A stretch of 64,000 nucleotides of DNA from Quercus robur (GCF_932294415.1 NC_065535.1:95806862-95870861); one strand, 5' to 3'. Counted from the stretch's first letter, positions 34,031-46,189 are shown. Translations and numbers: made by a program. The notes: a model not told the origin generated them from the letters alone.

Positions 34031-34807
34031 GAGTCCAAATCTTCTGTCTCACTTTCTCTACTCCACTCTATACTACACAAATAAAAACTTGCCAAATGTC
34101 TATCTACTTAATTAAATCCTAATTTTGGGGCTTCTTTATTTCGGTTACCTAAATTAAATAAATAAAGAAAATAAGAAAAACTCAACATTCAACACATCTC
34201 ACCACTAGTAGCACCACCTTCATTCACCGGAGCCACCAACTACTCTAGTCACAGCCATCCAGGTAAGGTACCATCTTGGAACTCTAAACAAAGCCAAGCC
34301 AAATCTAGGACCTTCAAACTCCAACAAAGTCCAATATTCTGTCATTCCTTTTCTCAGCTTTCTCAAGAATATGGTTGATTCAATCAGTTAAAAGTGGGTG
34401 GGTGGGTGATGTAAAATCTATAATAGTTTTCAAATAAAACTACTCTTATTTTTATTTTTTCTTTCTAATTGTACTACATTATATCTTTTCGACCTTTGGT
34501 TCCTGAGAAATAAAAACTTGTCATATCAAACCCTATATTTTGAGGTGCTCTTTGTGATGAGGAAAATCATGACCAAAATTTTCCGGTTCCGATGGATGGC
34601 TATGACTGAAGGTGTTGATGGCTCCAGCGAACAATGGTGGATGTGTCGACTTTTGGGTTTTTTTTATTTTCTTTATTTATTTAATTTAGGTAACTGAAAT
34701 AATAAAGCCACAAAATTAGGATTTAATTAAGTAGATAGACATGTGGCAAGTTTCTATTTGTGGAGTATAGAATGAAGTAGATAAAGTGAGACAGAAGATT
34801 TGGACTC
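34031..34807. mobile_element. Small Mutator-like element with long TIRs
   Basis: 777 bp. GAGTCCAAATCTTCTG at the left pairs with CAGAAGATTTGGACTC at the right, and the inverted match continues inward for about 220-235 bp per arm. The 9-bp target duplication is CACTTTCAC (34022-34030) and CACTTCCAC (34808-34816), with one mismatch. The inner ends contain Ser/Pro-like coding-looking DNA around 34205-34265 with a CAG|GTAAGG donor-like site. A captured gene piece is possible but unproven. Confidence 0.75.
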
Positions 34808-34971
34808 CACTTCCACCACAACAGGAATGGATCTTTTTTTTGGGTAACGAATCATTCACATCGAATCAGAAAACTAAAGGGAAATGACACAAGTGGAAGG
34901 GGGCAGGAAAGGAGCATATTAAATATGCGATCATTAATAATGTAAACAAACAACTATACCAATAAAAAAAT

Positions 34972-35382
34972 AATTTGATAGTGAATAATTTTATAAAATA
35001 AAAAAATAAACAAAACAATACCCACTGACTCACATAGTAATACTTCATTAGTTATGTTGTCAAACCCTTACACATCTCATCTTATTAGCTTAAACTTGTT
35101 AATGAGTTTCTTCATTAACTTTTTATTTTTCTATATATAATAAAATCATGAGGTGCTAATAAATTAAATTACAAGACTCCTAACACACACATAAGTAATA
35201 TTTAGCAAGTTATATATAATGCACATGTTAATAACATATGTTAGTCGTCCTAGTTGTAGCCTTTTTTTTCTTTTTCTTTTATTTTTTTGATAAAAAAGAT
35301 AAGTAAATTTTATTGATAAACTAAATCATTTTAGAATACATCATCCAAATCTAGTGGAAGATCTTATATCCACATATTAAGA
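34972..35382. repeat. Uninterrupted paralog of the solo-LTR target
   Basis: Aligns with 30586-30706 and 31226-31492. The insertion point (ACTTGTTAATGAGTTTC) has no LTR, so it serves as an internal empty site. Confidence 0.8.
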
Positions 35383-36177
35383 TCAATTCTTAAATTTTTT
35401 AATCTTTTAATTATTTAAATGAATTCTTAAATTAGTTTTAAAAGAAATCTTAACCCTTAGATCAATTTTTTTTAACTTTAATTTTTTTTTTTTTTTATCA
35501 TGTGTGGTAATTACACGTTACACTGCACAGGATTAAAAACCCAATAGAACTATCCCAGCAGGTCAAAAGACAAAGATGAACTATGTCTATGAGAGTATGA
35601 GGTCCCGAGCTGAGAAAAAAAAAAAAATTAAAAACAGGTAAAAGTGATTGGTAAGAAATACATGCAAACTAAAGTGATTGGTTACATTCAAACAGGTAAC
35701 AGTCATGTCTTCGCTTAAAGAAAGACGTCTTTCTCGGTCTCACCTACCAAAAGTCGTATCCGCCTCAAAGTAATTTTCAGAAAATTCGAATAGTTGTATA
35801 AATAAATATGAAAAGTGACTAGGGAATGGTGGTCCAAGCGCTGCAAGAGCTAACACAGGTTTATCTACTTATGAACAGCTGGCAAAAGATGAATGTTTAT
35901 TTTCTGGTTTCTTCTCAAAATTGCAATAATACTCTAGTAATATTGTTTGTATTTTTTTTAAAATACGTGTGAATAAAAAAATATGTAAAAATAGGTGTAA
36001 TGTTATTTAAAAATTGAAAACATGTGTTTAAGATGCTCTATCAAACGGGGCTTAATTTTTCAGATTGTAATGTGAATTGGAGGATGTTTCACCACCTATT
36101 TTTTATGTACTTCAAGCCAATAAGGCAATCTTGGTTTAACTATTTATGAAAGTCTTGTTTTTCAAAAAAAAAAAATA

Positions 36178-36220
<43 letters not shown>

Positions 36221-36560
36221 AACCTATGAGTATGAGCTTTTGGGAGAGCAATGAGATTGACAGATGAGAGAACCAAACAATGAGTTTTCTACGGAGCCAA
36301 TATGCATAGGTGGAGAAAAAATAGGGGGTTTATGTGAAAGTGGCAAATAGTCAATCACAATTTAACACGTAAGATAATTATGGCAATTTGTGTGTAGTAT
36401 AACTTACCCCACCATTTCTTAAAAGTTACTATGACTTTTGAGTGAAAGTGTGGTGTAACTTTATGTTAGAACCTTTTTCTCTCTCCCTTATGTGTGTGTT
36501 TGTTTCTCAAAAAAAAAAAAAAAAAAGACTAGGAAAACTAGTGGCAGCATCCCTCAGAAA
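35383..36560. other. Intergenic; second copy of the 16.6-17.2 kb block
   Basis: 35383-35830 and 36260-36310 match 16755-17245. Between them lies AT-rich DNA with an (AT)n(GA)n microsatellite (about 36177-36220). No gene seen. Confidence 0.55.
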
Positions 36561-36599
36561 AAAATAATGAGAGAGAGAAAGAGAGAGAGGGAGGGAGAG

Positions 36600-37435
36600 A
36601 GGCAATAGTATCAAATTATCAAATAATGGGGTAGCGTAGGATAATTGGGATCCTTCAAAAATGGCTGCGATTGGGTTCAACGAGCCGACTTTTTATTATT
36701 ATTATTTTTTTATAAGAATGAGCCAAGATATGAGTTCCATATTAATTAGAAGACTTTAATAGCACTTGATTTCTTCTGAATTTATGATTTCGTTTGGTAC
36801 TAATTAATTGGTTAAACTTATCAAAAAAAAAATTAATTGGTTAATGAAGTTTGGTTATATGGATCTTGTTGCAAGGGTTATGGTCCCATGGAACATATTT
36901 TTCTTTTTTCTTTTTTGATGAATATGGAACATATATAGTTTCTTGGAATCCAAACATTATACTAATAAAACTTGGAATGCCCAAGTTCCTCATATACACA
37001 AATTCTTCAGAGCTATTTGTTACACAAATTTCTTCTTTCTTTCTTTTTTTACCTCTTTTTTTTTTTTTTTTTAATTTATTGAGAGGACACAAATTCCTCT
37101 TTATATAGCAATGGCATGATAACAGCTGAATAATACCAACACAAATTTGTCATCATAATATAACAATAATAGCCCAAAAGGCTCGTGAGTTTCAACTTCT
37201 CTAATATTTTGTGTAACTTGATGTACAGGTGGAATTTCCAACTTCTTATCATATGCATAGCCAAATTACAATAATTTAGAACATGGTGGTCTTCTCCTCA
37301 GCAATTTCTCCAATAGTATTTTAAGCAAAGTAAATAATAAAGCACTTTAACATAATTACTCGTGAACAGTGACTTTAATTGTATGTTTACAATTGAGTTT
37401 AGTATAACCGCAAACACATTATTATCTAGATCCTG
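36600..37435 (-). repeat. Block Z, copy 1: four-copy unidentified block
   Basis: Shared with 48500-49140, 53830-54600 and 57360-58700. On the minus strand, a TTAATAAACAG acceptor in two copies is followed by a short frame reading NTIGEIA(E/R)EK.TMF-stop, and then AT-rich sequence with a conserved TTGTGTTGGTATT segment. That could be a last exon plus 3' untranslated region. I do not recognise the protein end, and the longer hydrophobic frames across it are not conserved. Confidence 0.4.
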
Positions 37436-37650
37436 AACAAGTCCCTAGGTGTGAAAGGGGCAAACTTAAGGAGAGAGAGAGAGAGAGAGAAGAAAATAGG
37501 GGATAGTGGGGTAACGTGGAATGTGGAGTCCTTCAAAAAGCAGTAGGTGACAATGATGGATTAGAATCATTAGACTTACAAGAGATATGAGTTATGGGTT
37601 AGACTTATGGCCACAAGATATACAACTTTCATAAAATAAAAATAAAATAA
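37436..37650. repeat. GA-rich piece (copy of 1-350 and 58705-59080)
   Basis: Begins AAGTCCCTAGGTGTGAAAGG and runs through (GA)n to a GGGTAACGTGGAATGTGGAG segment. The same piece precedes block Z or the RRP42 relics at three or more other places. Confidence 0.65.
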
Positions 37651-37980
37651 ATTTAAAATAAAAATAAAAATTTTAAATAGGAATATTACTTATGAATTAT
37701 GATATTTACATAATTTTTGTCACGAATCCCCCACATACTGGATTGTGAGTAGTAAAGAAAAAGTGATAAGTATATATAGGTCTATATCTCTACCACTAGG
37801 ATCAGAGTCAGGAATTTAACTTTGAGGGGCCAACTCAAAACTATCATACTAGCTTTTACTTGTTCTCTTTTAGCCTCATGCCCACTACTGACAAAATTAA
37901 GAAAAAAAAAATTGAATTGCAAATTAATCAATATATGTGGAGAGAAACTAGCTTAATGGCAGCACCAAGGGCATCAAGCA
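37651..37980. other. Intergenic, no gene seen
   Basis: AT-rich DNA between the GA piece and the RRP42 relic. Nothing recognised. Confidence 0.5.
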
Positions 37981-38310
37981 TATTCCCGTCTAAACAAACA
38001 ACAAGACAATCAATATAAAAATCCCAAAATATTTCCCTCAAACAACTATTAGAAATAAGAGATCAATTCCAGCTCCTGGGAAAGATAAAGAAGACCTATT
38101 TATTCACTTCAAGCCAAGCAAGAGCCTATAATAAAAATACAAATTAGCGGACGACCTGCAAAATGATAGAAAGCATATGTAGGGCAATAAATTGGTTGTA
38201 ACTTCTCTTGTTCTGATTAGATTCATACCAGCTCCACTTTTAGTAACCAAGAGACGATTCTTAAGAGAAACTGAGAGTTCTGCGGAGTACGGACAACTCC
38301 TTACCCGCCA
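37981..38310 (-). pseudogene. RRP42: RRP42 fourth-exon relic
   Basis: Aligns with 46560-46880. On the minus strand it shows a degraded KSGAGMNL motif with EL(S)...S upstream, corresponding to the EELS.ELS..L..CLLG.KSGAG region of RRP42. Frames are interrupted. It directly follows the SMP3 relic. Confidence 0.45.
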
Positions 38311-39173
38311 CTGGTATCACCGTCAGCATCACCGGAGGCATTGACATGGACAGTAGTTTGAACACGGCCACCATTTCGTTTACACTTGCGTAGTGCAAAA
38401 CAGAGGAGAACAATGAGGGGCGGAGCAACATGTTAAGGTGGGGGGCCCAAAATTTTTGATTTTTTTTTTTTTTTTCACTATATAGAAATATTTAATATTT
38501 TAATAATTAGCCCTCAAAAATGGGACTTGGCCCCTCCAACTATTTGAGTTGGTCCAATAATGTTCTTAAAAAAAATTATCCAATTTGTCTAGTAGTTATA
38601 GAGAATGTATTGTTTCTCAAATTCATTTTTTATGGTAAAATGTGTTCTCGTATTTTTTAAAGTTTTAGATCATTTATGTCTTTGAACACTTTATTAATTT
38701 AATTGAATTTTTTTTACTCACAACGGTAGACAATTTAGTAACTTATATTGAAAATGAAAATTGTAAGGATTTCACTATGAAAGATGGTGAGAGATTAATT
38801 TAATTCTATGAAACATTTAGTTTAAGGATTCATTATGAAATATACTAATTTTTTGTGTGTGTATTGATACATGTGTTTGTGTATGTGTATAAAAGTTTGT
38901 ATAGACTAATAAATTAGCAACACAAATCGCTCTCAAACAAAAATTTCTGGCTCCGCCCTGAGTCAATGAGGATGAGGAGGTATACTATTTGCCCAGCAAT
39001 TTTTCTTCCCTATGTAAACACACAGAAATTGTATCAAAACCGGGGGAAAAAAAAACACAAACGAAGAGGATTAATTGACCATATAGACATAGGATATAGC
39101 TATTGTTAGTTGTTACCCGTTGTTGAGAGAAGAAGGGAAGTATGAAAATAGCTTGGACATGGAACGTCCCATT
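38311..39173 (-). pseudogene. SMP3: membrane-protein relic split by a hAT-like element
   Basis: Exon 1 (ATG at about 39173) reads MGRSMSKLFSYFPSSLNNG and keeps the GG|GTAAC donor. Exon 2 has GEEKLLG then IVYLLILI; it lost about 15 bases in the L.YLD.GG segment, and is interrupted between the membrane-span halves by the element at 38416-38960. It resumes with LCFALRKCKRNGG and VQTTVHVNASGDADGDTSGG, then a stop. Same two-exon layout as SMP1 and SMP2. Confidence 0.6.
38416..38960. mobile_element. hAT-like non-autonomous element inside SMP3
   Basis: Ends AGGGGCGGAGC and GGCTCCGCCCTG form imperfect TIRs of the CAGGG.CGGAGC kind. Flanks share CAATG(AG) on both sides, consistent with an 8-bp duplication that has diverged. 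SMP2 gives the uninterrupted arrangement. Confidence 0.65.
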
Positions 39174-39271
39174 TTATTTGAATCTGATATATGAGTTGAG
39201 ATATGACCATTCATGTGTACATATATATATATACACAATGTGACTTGTGAGACGCTGAGAGACTCGTTTAT

Positions 39272-40487
39272 TTGGCCATCTCCAAATTTTGGAGAGAAAA
39301 GTCACTGTTCACACAAAAACAGCCCTCCAACAGCCTCTCTATCTCCAAAAAATTTTTTAGATTTGCTACAGTGACTCTCCAAGCCTGGAGAGCACTGTAG
39401 CAATCACTGTAGTTTATGCAAACATTATTTCTCCTTAAACTAATCCCGGTTGAATTAAAAAAATATTTTTTTCTCTTTCCTTACTTTCTCTTTCTTCTTC
39501 ACTCTCTTTCTCTCTTCTATATCTCAACGGCTACAAAACGCAGAATACAATCCAAACACGAAAACAATTTTTCTCATAAACCAAATGAAATCAGAAAAAA
39601 AGAAAAAGAAAAAAAGAGACCTGTTCATGAGCAAAAGAATTAATTCAATCTCAATAATCACAACCGATTAAAATTTTTAATTTTCACTCAATAATCACAA
39701 CGGTAACAACAGAACTATTCTTGATCTTTTCTCTCAAACATCTCTAAACTCAGTCTCAATCAAAATACAAACTCAAATCACAATTTTAAAACTAATCAAG
39801 TTAGAACCAAAAAAAAAAAAAAAAAAGCAAAGCTGACCCATCTGAGCCTTGGTGGGGAGGAGGATATGCGGTGGTGGGAAAAGGACAAGCGAACGATCTT
39901 CATGTGTGAGAGAGAGCTCCAGCCGAAGTGCTGCTAGAGAAGAAAAGAACAAAAAAATAAAAGTGCTCCAGAGAAAGTGCTAGAGAAGATAGAGATAAGG
40001 GAAAGGTGTGGAGGAGAAAAAAAGATGAAAAAAGAAAAGAAAAGAAACGTGTGGAGGAAAAAAAGGAGATAAGGGAAAAATAAAAAATCCTAATTGAAAA
40101 ATATTATCACAATATTTTTACAATATTTTCACAATAAATTTTAAGTAACAGATTGTTATTAGTTAATATTGGCGAGTAAAAAAATAATTTCAGTGGTGGG
40201 TTCAAATTAAAACTAGTAATAACTTTCCACATAAATTTTGTTGTGAAAGTATTGCGTAAAATGTTGTGAACATAGCACTTCTCATTGAAAAATATAGTTG
40301 TTAAAAAAAGAATAAATGATGATTAAAAAAGAATAAACAATAAATGAAAAAATAATATTTAAATGAGATAGAGAATGGGATAGAGAATCTATTGGAAAGT
40401 GTATTTGAAAAAGTGGGTAGCTAAAAGCTAAATGTCACTGTTTATTCTCCAAACAGGTAAAAATTAGGCAAAAATTTTTACCTCAAC
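39272..40487. mobile_element. Longer relative of the 19795 MITE, with a nested MITE
   Basis: The left part has CTCCAA-rich ends with ACTGTTCAC and GCTACAGTGACTCTCC. The right part (40290-40470) aligns well with 19990-20130 (TAATATTTAAATGAGATA, GTGTATTTGAAAAAGTG). About 40095-40285 is a hairpin MITE inserted in it. Exact ends are unclear and no coding frame is recognised. Confidence 0.4.
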
Positions 40488-40521
40488 AACTACTTGAGAG
40501 ACCAGTATATGTGTTTCTTGT

Positions 40522-41073
40522 TAGTGGCCGTTTTAGGAATTTTTTTTAGGGTGGTCATCAAGAAATTTAAATTATATAAAATCTAATAAAGCAATAATTT
40601 AAATATTTGTTACAATTGCGAGTCAAGTCACTAAGGAGAGCAAAATTGTTGCGATTGCAAAACCAAAAAGAGTATAACTATCGTCTCCATAAAAAAGAAC
40701 TCACAACCACAATATTTTTCTTGGTACTATTTAAAAAAAAATGAAATTATAGATTATTTTATTGAATAGGTTGAACGATCTACAAATTTAAATAATTAGC
40801 TATTTTATATCTTTTTGTTTTATAATAGGCTTTTTGTTTAACAATTTGTTCACTTGTTGTTTGGTCTTATTTTATTTTTGTTTGGTTTATGTTTGTTATT
40901 ATTTGGAATAATATTTATTGTTGTTATTTAAGATTTTTTTTTTTAATTTATAAAAGGGATTAAGGATTATGTTTTGTTGGGGGGGGGGGGGATGGGGAAT
41001 AATTTTGGAGCAACTTAATACTATGTCCACAACATTTTTACAATAAATCTTATGCAAAAAACTGTTATTAGTA

Positions 41074-41105
<32 letters not shown>

Positions 41106-41377
41106 CGGAATTTGGGTCAAATTAGAATTAGTAACAGTTTACTACATTAAATTTGTTGTAAAAATATTGTGAATGTAACGTTACTCTTATTTTTGTTGAA
41201 CCCGAATTTTTGTAATTCCCAAGTCAGGATGTTCAAAATTTTTATTACAGTGGTCACAATAGCTTAGTTTAGCATATAATATTTTTTTAGCAAGTGTATA
41301 TATACATTTTTTTGCAAGTCAAGTGCAAGTCAGGGTGGTTCTATGACCACCCCGTCTTGCACATGGAGCCGCCGGTG
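40522..41377. mobile_element. hAT-like element with 8-bp target duplication
   Basis: 856 bp. TTTCTTGT occurs at both flanks (40514-40521 and 41378-41385). Ends TAGTGGCCGTTTTAGG and, reversed, CACCGGCGGCTCCATG are the kind of TIR seen in plant hAT elements. The interior has a hairpin MITE-like piece (about 41025-41185), a G12 run and a poly-A run. No transposase frame. Confidence 0.75.
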
Positions 41378-41485
41378 TTTCTTGTAATGTTCTATAAGTT
41401 TTTGTGTTGCTTGGCAGATTGAAATAATTACATGATTGGAAAGTAGAATTAATTGTTAAAAGGGAATGATTACTAACACACTATA

Positions 41486-41740
41486 AGGGTGTTTAGTTTG
41501 CAGTAATGTATTCTTAATGTGATGCACATTACGATGATATGACATTAAATTTTTTTTGTTTATTTTATTTTTTCAAACATTAGCAAAATTTAAAATTACA
41601 AAATATATTACATTATCTTAATTTTATCACATTCCTAAACAATGTAATATTGTATTCTTGTATTGAGATTACATTAATGTAAAATTACAATAATGTAATA
41701 TTACCGTATAATGTAACATTACAACAAACCAAACGCCCCT
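41486..41740. mobile_element. Harbinger-like MITE (hairpin)
   Basis: Left end AAGGGTGTTTAGTTTGCAGT pairs with the reverse complement of the right end (AAGGGGCGTTTGGTTTG). The inner part has repeated TAATGTAA words and is nearly palindromic. The target duplication is unclear. Confidence 0.55.
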
Positions 41741-42168
41741 TACCAAACTAATTCCTATTACAATTGCTGATGAATATGATGATTTACAATTTTTTTTTTT
41801 TTCATTTCTTTTTGAAATGCAAAATTCATGCCTTGCCTCTACAGCATTTTTCTCCACAGCATCAAATCTTTTTCCTCTCTATGGAAAGCTCCATTTTAAA
41901 ATTTGCGTTGTTATCTTTCTCAACTTCAACTACTGAAGCAGTATGCAATTTTGGCAGCTGTAGGAGTGGCGGCAAAGAGCGGAAAGTGAACTAAATTTTT
42001 TTCGATCTACTGTGAGAGCCTTTAGTCTACTGTGAGCTCTCAGCTCTTTGCACAATTTCTTTCTTGTATATTTTCCTTCTCATTACAGTAAAAACAATAA
42101 ACAAATTGATTAACCTTACTGTGCATATGAGGAAAATAAAGAATAATATGTGCATAATGTATACATAC

Positions 42169-42205
<37 letters not shown>

Positions 42206-42283
42206 GTCCTACGTAGGATTGGGCTCAAAGGCCTTGCTCAAGTTATATTTTCAGCTCACAGGCTTAGACTTCTAATCCTTTTG
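41741..42283. other. Intergenic, no gene recognised
   Basis: Contains a CATA/TA microsatellite (about 42163-42205). The short open frame at 41764-41994 has no recognisable domain. Confidence 0.4.
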
Positions 42284-42483
42284 GTGTCTATTTAGCAAGA
42301 TTATTTTTGCCAACTTATTTTACTATTTAGTTTATTTTTACTATTATTTATGGGTCTCATTGCACTTTTTGATACTATTTATAAGTCTTACTGTACTATT
42401 TCAGTTAACTTTTACCTTTATTTATACTGCTTTCAACAAAAAATTTTTAATTTCAACAAAATAAGCGGATTTCAAATAGAGCC
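42284..42483. mobile_element. hAT-type MITE (relative of 2417-2710)
   Basis: Ends GTGTCTATTTAGCAAGATTA and, reversed, GGCTCTATTTGAAATCCGCT form imperfect TIRs. It is inverted relative to the element at 2417. Confidence 0.55.
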
Positions 42484-42548
42484 TTAATGGTGAATAAATG
42501 CAAGCAGGGATTTCTAAATAAAATTCAAGTCTCGTTGGGCAATTTTTG

Positions 42549-42733
42549 GAGTAATAATGCTAGTGCCACATTCTTTCACACACATTTTGACATAGCTATT
42601 TTATGTGGCAGATTGTAATTGACTGTTTGTCATTATCATATGGACCTACAATTTTTTTTCCACCACTCACAGTCTCCCACGTAGAACATTTGTGACAAGT
42701 GTGGGTAAGAGCGTGTAGTATTAGCATTATTCT
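42549..42733. mobile_element. Hairpin MITE with ATAATGCTA ends
   Basis: ATAATGCTAGTGCCACA at the left pairs with the reverse complement of the right end (ATAATGCTAATACTACACG). Same family type as 32940-33110. Confidence 0.6.
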
Positions 42734-43335
42734 TTTTGAAAATACCCCTTCATTCTTACGCTGTGTGGAGGGATTGTGTGTCCAATTTGAATCCTTGGAA
42801 AAATTTTCAATTGATAAATGTTATGTTTCTCTTAAAATTTCCTAAGCTGTTCTTGAGTCGTGTTTATTGTGCAATTCCTCCCCAGTTTGAATGTCTAGTA
42901 CTCGCATTATTCTTTCTGAAAATACCCCTTCATTCTGACGCTGTGTGGAGGGATTGTGTGTCCAATTTGAATCAGGTCTAGTACTCGCATTATTCTTTCT
43001 GAAAATACCCCTTCATTCTGACGCTGTGTGGAGGGATTGTGTGTCCAATTTGAATCCTTGGAAAGCTTCTCAATTGATAAATGTTATGTTCCTCTTAAAA
43101 TTTTCTGAGGTGTTCTTAAGTCGTGTTTATCGTGCAGCTCCTCCCCAATTTGAATGTTTAGTACTAGCATTATTCTTTCTGAAAATACCCCTTCATTCTT
43201 ACGCTGTGTGGAGGGATTACGTGTCCAATTTGAATCCTTAAAAAATTTCTCAATTGATAAATGTTGTGTTCCTCTTAAAATTTCTTGAGCTGTTCTTGAG
43301 TCATGTTTATCATGCAGTTTCTCCCCAATAATGGT
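42726..43335. repeat. Tandem repeat of about 180 bp with one short unit
   Basis: Units start near 42726, 42897, 42978 and 43160, each with CATTATTCTTTCTGAAAATA and GCTGTGTGGAGGGATT. The third start is only about 80 bp after the second, so one unit is truncated. An open frame on the plus strand runs through most of the array (..KIPLHS.AVWRDCVSNLN..) but resembles no known protein. Confidence 0.8.
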
Positions 43336-44023
43336 CAACATTCAACATTTGAAGCAAGTCCAGCAGATTATGTATCATTAGAAGTTTCTTTAACATAATT
43401 CATAAGAGACAAATGTTACATTGAAGAGAGAGAGAGAGAGAGTCGATTCAAAAATAAAATTATCTACAGAGCATGAATCCATTATCCATGGAGTGATTAA
43501 TACAAAAGAATCTCCAACGTAGGCGTGACAAATTTTTGGCCTTGGCTGATTAGGAGATAAATCTTCCACCTAAGTTTGAGGCTTACAGGAATCATTTCAT
43601 TTCCCACAAATAATGGCCTTACATTAGTTAGATGAATACAAGGACTTCTCTCTATCAAACACTTGAATTTCTGACAGTGGCTAAGTAGTTCTTAACGTGG
43701 CTGTAGGCCTAAGGCAAATAAAATGTTTTTGATCCCTTCTCTGCCAGATTTTCCAATTATACCACACTTGTAGGCCATAGTTTCATACATTTCATCCCTC
43801 CTTCCATGGGATTTCCAGGCTTATGGCGTCTTTAAAAGCTTTAGCCTTAGACATCTTGATCCCTTCTCCCATGAATTTCTGGGTTTATCATGCCTGGCTA
43901 TACCTCTACACTGTGTAACTCATATTGTGCTCTAGATGAAAGCGTTGGACTTATCAATGCTGAGAGTGAAAGGATGAGAGGAAAGAAATTTTAGTAAATT
44001 TTCATATTGCCATATGTAGTGAA
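43336..44023. other. Intergenic, no gene seen
   Basis: One short GA tract (about 43422-43442). No conserved frame or repeat recognised. Confidence 0.5.
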
Positions 44024-44545
44024 ATTGAAATCAATGTGTCTGATTTGATGGAAACAAGCGAAATACTTTTACCACTAATTGAAGTGTTCACAAGTTGTGG
44101 ATCCTATCTAAAAAATGATGCAATATTTATTTTGTTCTCGGATCAACAGTCTAAATATGACATACAGAGACAAAGAATGATAAAGAAATTTCTAAACACA
44201 ATTTTGTGCTTAGGTTGATGTTTTCATTTTTTACCCTCAAGAATTTATCAAATATAAGTATATAACCAAAAATATAAAAGTTTTGATCTGTAGTGGAATT
44301 GAAATCAATGCGTCTGATTTGATGGAAACAAGCTATATACCTTTACCACTAATTTGAAGTGTTCACATGATGTGGATCCTATCTAAAAAATGATGCAATA
44401 TTAATTTTGTTCTTAAATCAACAGTTTAAAAATAACATACAGAAATAGAGAATGATAAAGAAAATTCTAAACACAATTTTGTGCTTAGTTTTGACGTTTT
44501 CACTTTTTACCCTCAAGAATTTATCAAATATAACCCAAAATATAA
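44024..44545. repeat. Direct duplication of about 245 bp
   Basis: 44024-44260 and 44292-44535 align in the same orientation (GAAATTGAAATCAATG, GATTTGATGGAAACAAGC, CCTCAAGAATTTATCAAATA). Divergence is moderate, so this is not recent. Confidence 0.8.
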
Positions 44546-44947
44546 TGTTATGTTTAGATGTTGGGGGAAGGAGGGGGAGTAGAGTAAAGGGAGAGAGAGT
44601 AATTTAATTACCTTGTTTGGATGTTTTTTAAGGAAGGGGGGGGGGGGGGGGGATTTGGAGGGGTTTGAACTACTTTCAACCCCTCATTTTTAATTCCCCA
44701 AATTGGAGAGATTTGGAGGAAGAGTAGAGCATAAAAATGCTTGACCAAATGAATTATCAAATTTACCCTTACTATTTTAACAAAATTACAAATGAAAAAA
44801 CTAAATATTCCCTTCCCCCTTACCTAATTTTAAAAACATCCAAATAAGGTGAAGGATAGCCATTCCCCTCTACTCTCCTCTCCACTACTCTCCTTCCCTC
44901 TATTCTCCTCTACTCTCCTCTCTCTCTCAAAACTTCCAAACATAGCA
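44546..44947. mobile_element. Harbinger-like MITE, 402 bp
   Basis: Flanked by TAA (44543-44545 and 44948-44950). Ends TGTTATGTTTAGATG and, reversed, TGCTATGTTTGGAAG are TIRs, and GGAG/CTCC-rich subterminal regions also pair. A G-run lies near 44636-44652. The nearby paralog at about 44275 shows the same flank without an insertion. Confidence 0.7.
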
Positions 44948-44950
44948 TAA

Positions 44951-46180
44951 ACGTTTTGATCATTAGGACCAAGAAACTAATAAATGCAAAACAAATAGGT
45001 TCACCTTAAAATGAGAAGCAAAATAAGAAATACTAGGAATAATCAATGTTACCACCATGCACCCTCGGCGTGATAGCTACTCTACAAATACAAAGTTCTT
45101 AAGGGATGGGAGGGGACAAAGGTCAGGGTTCAAGTTTTTAGGAGAGAGCTTTACACATATAAACACTTAGATTAAATTAGAGTAAAATTTCTTTGTATAA
45201 ATACATAAAAAGGGAGAAGAATAATCAACGTTCTGATTAATAGATTATCTTAAGACCTACCATCTCAAAACCAAGCATATGATACTAAGAATGTTCATGA
45301 ATAGAAATAATTAAATCAAAGACATATAATGGCTGTAACAGCAAGATAATAGTTACATTTTTTAGTCAATGAAGAATCATGGCAATGCCTATCACAAGAC
45401 TGAATGTCCAAACTTATCAAAAGATAAAAAAATATTGCACTTCAAAGTCTTTGCTATATTGCTATTACTAGACTACTGACTTCAAGTCTACAACAGAGAC
45501 TTTACTGTTCAAAAAGATTGCAACTTAAAAAGGTTCAAATTAATATGCACGCACTCATGATCTCCTCAAAGACAAAAACAAAATAATTAAAAGCCTTGTA
45601 TCTTGGGGCCACCCTTAAGGAATTCCTCTCTATACCTGGTGTGTGTGGGTCGGGATAATTACATAAACCAGAGAGTTGAGATACTAAAAAATATCTGCAT
45701 ATCCTCGTTTGTCCAAAAAAAAAAAAAAAACTCTATTGGACCAACCCCTGCATTGATGATTATATGTTTGTAAAAACTCCATATTGTTTTAGTAATGGAA
45801 ATAATCACATATAAATAGAAAACAAGCGGAAAACATGTGACAGAGAATTGATACGCAGAACTAATACATTATAGCTAACATTAATAAGAGGACTATGAAG
45901 CAGGACATACCACCCCAAGTGACATCATCTGCTGAAAGAATGTGCATTTCTACAAAGACATCTGCTTATCTTCGTCTGATTACTGCAAATACAAATTATA
46001 CACCAGTTTTTTGGATAAATAATTCAGAATTATCACAGAAAATATTTTAAGTGAAAACTTGTGTTGACTTGCAAGTTACAGCAGGTCCTCTTAAGAGTTT
46101 TTGAGAAAGAAGAAGATAGGGGGTTAAAAAAATACACAAAAGATGCATAAAATGGTCACTTTTTAAATTAGAATTTAGAA
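44951..46180. other. Intergenic, no gene seen
   Basis: Low-complexity AT-rich DNA. No exon, repeat pair or element ends recognised. Confidence 0.5.
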
Positions 46181-46189
46181 ATAATACTT

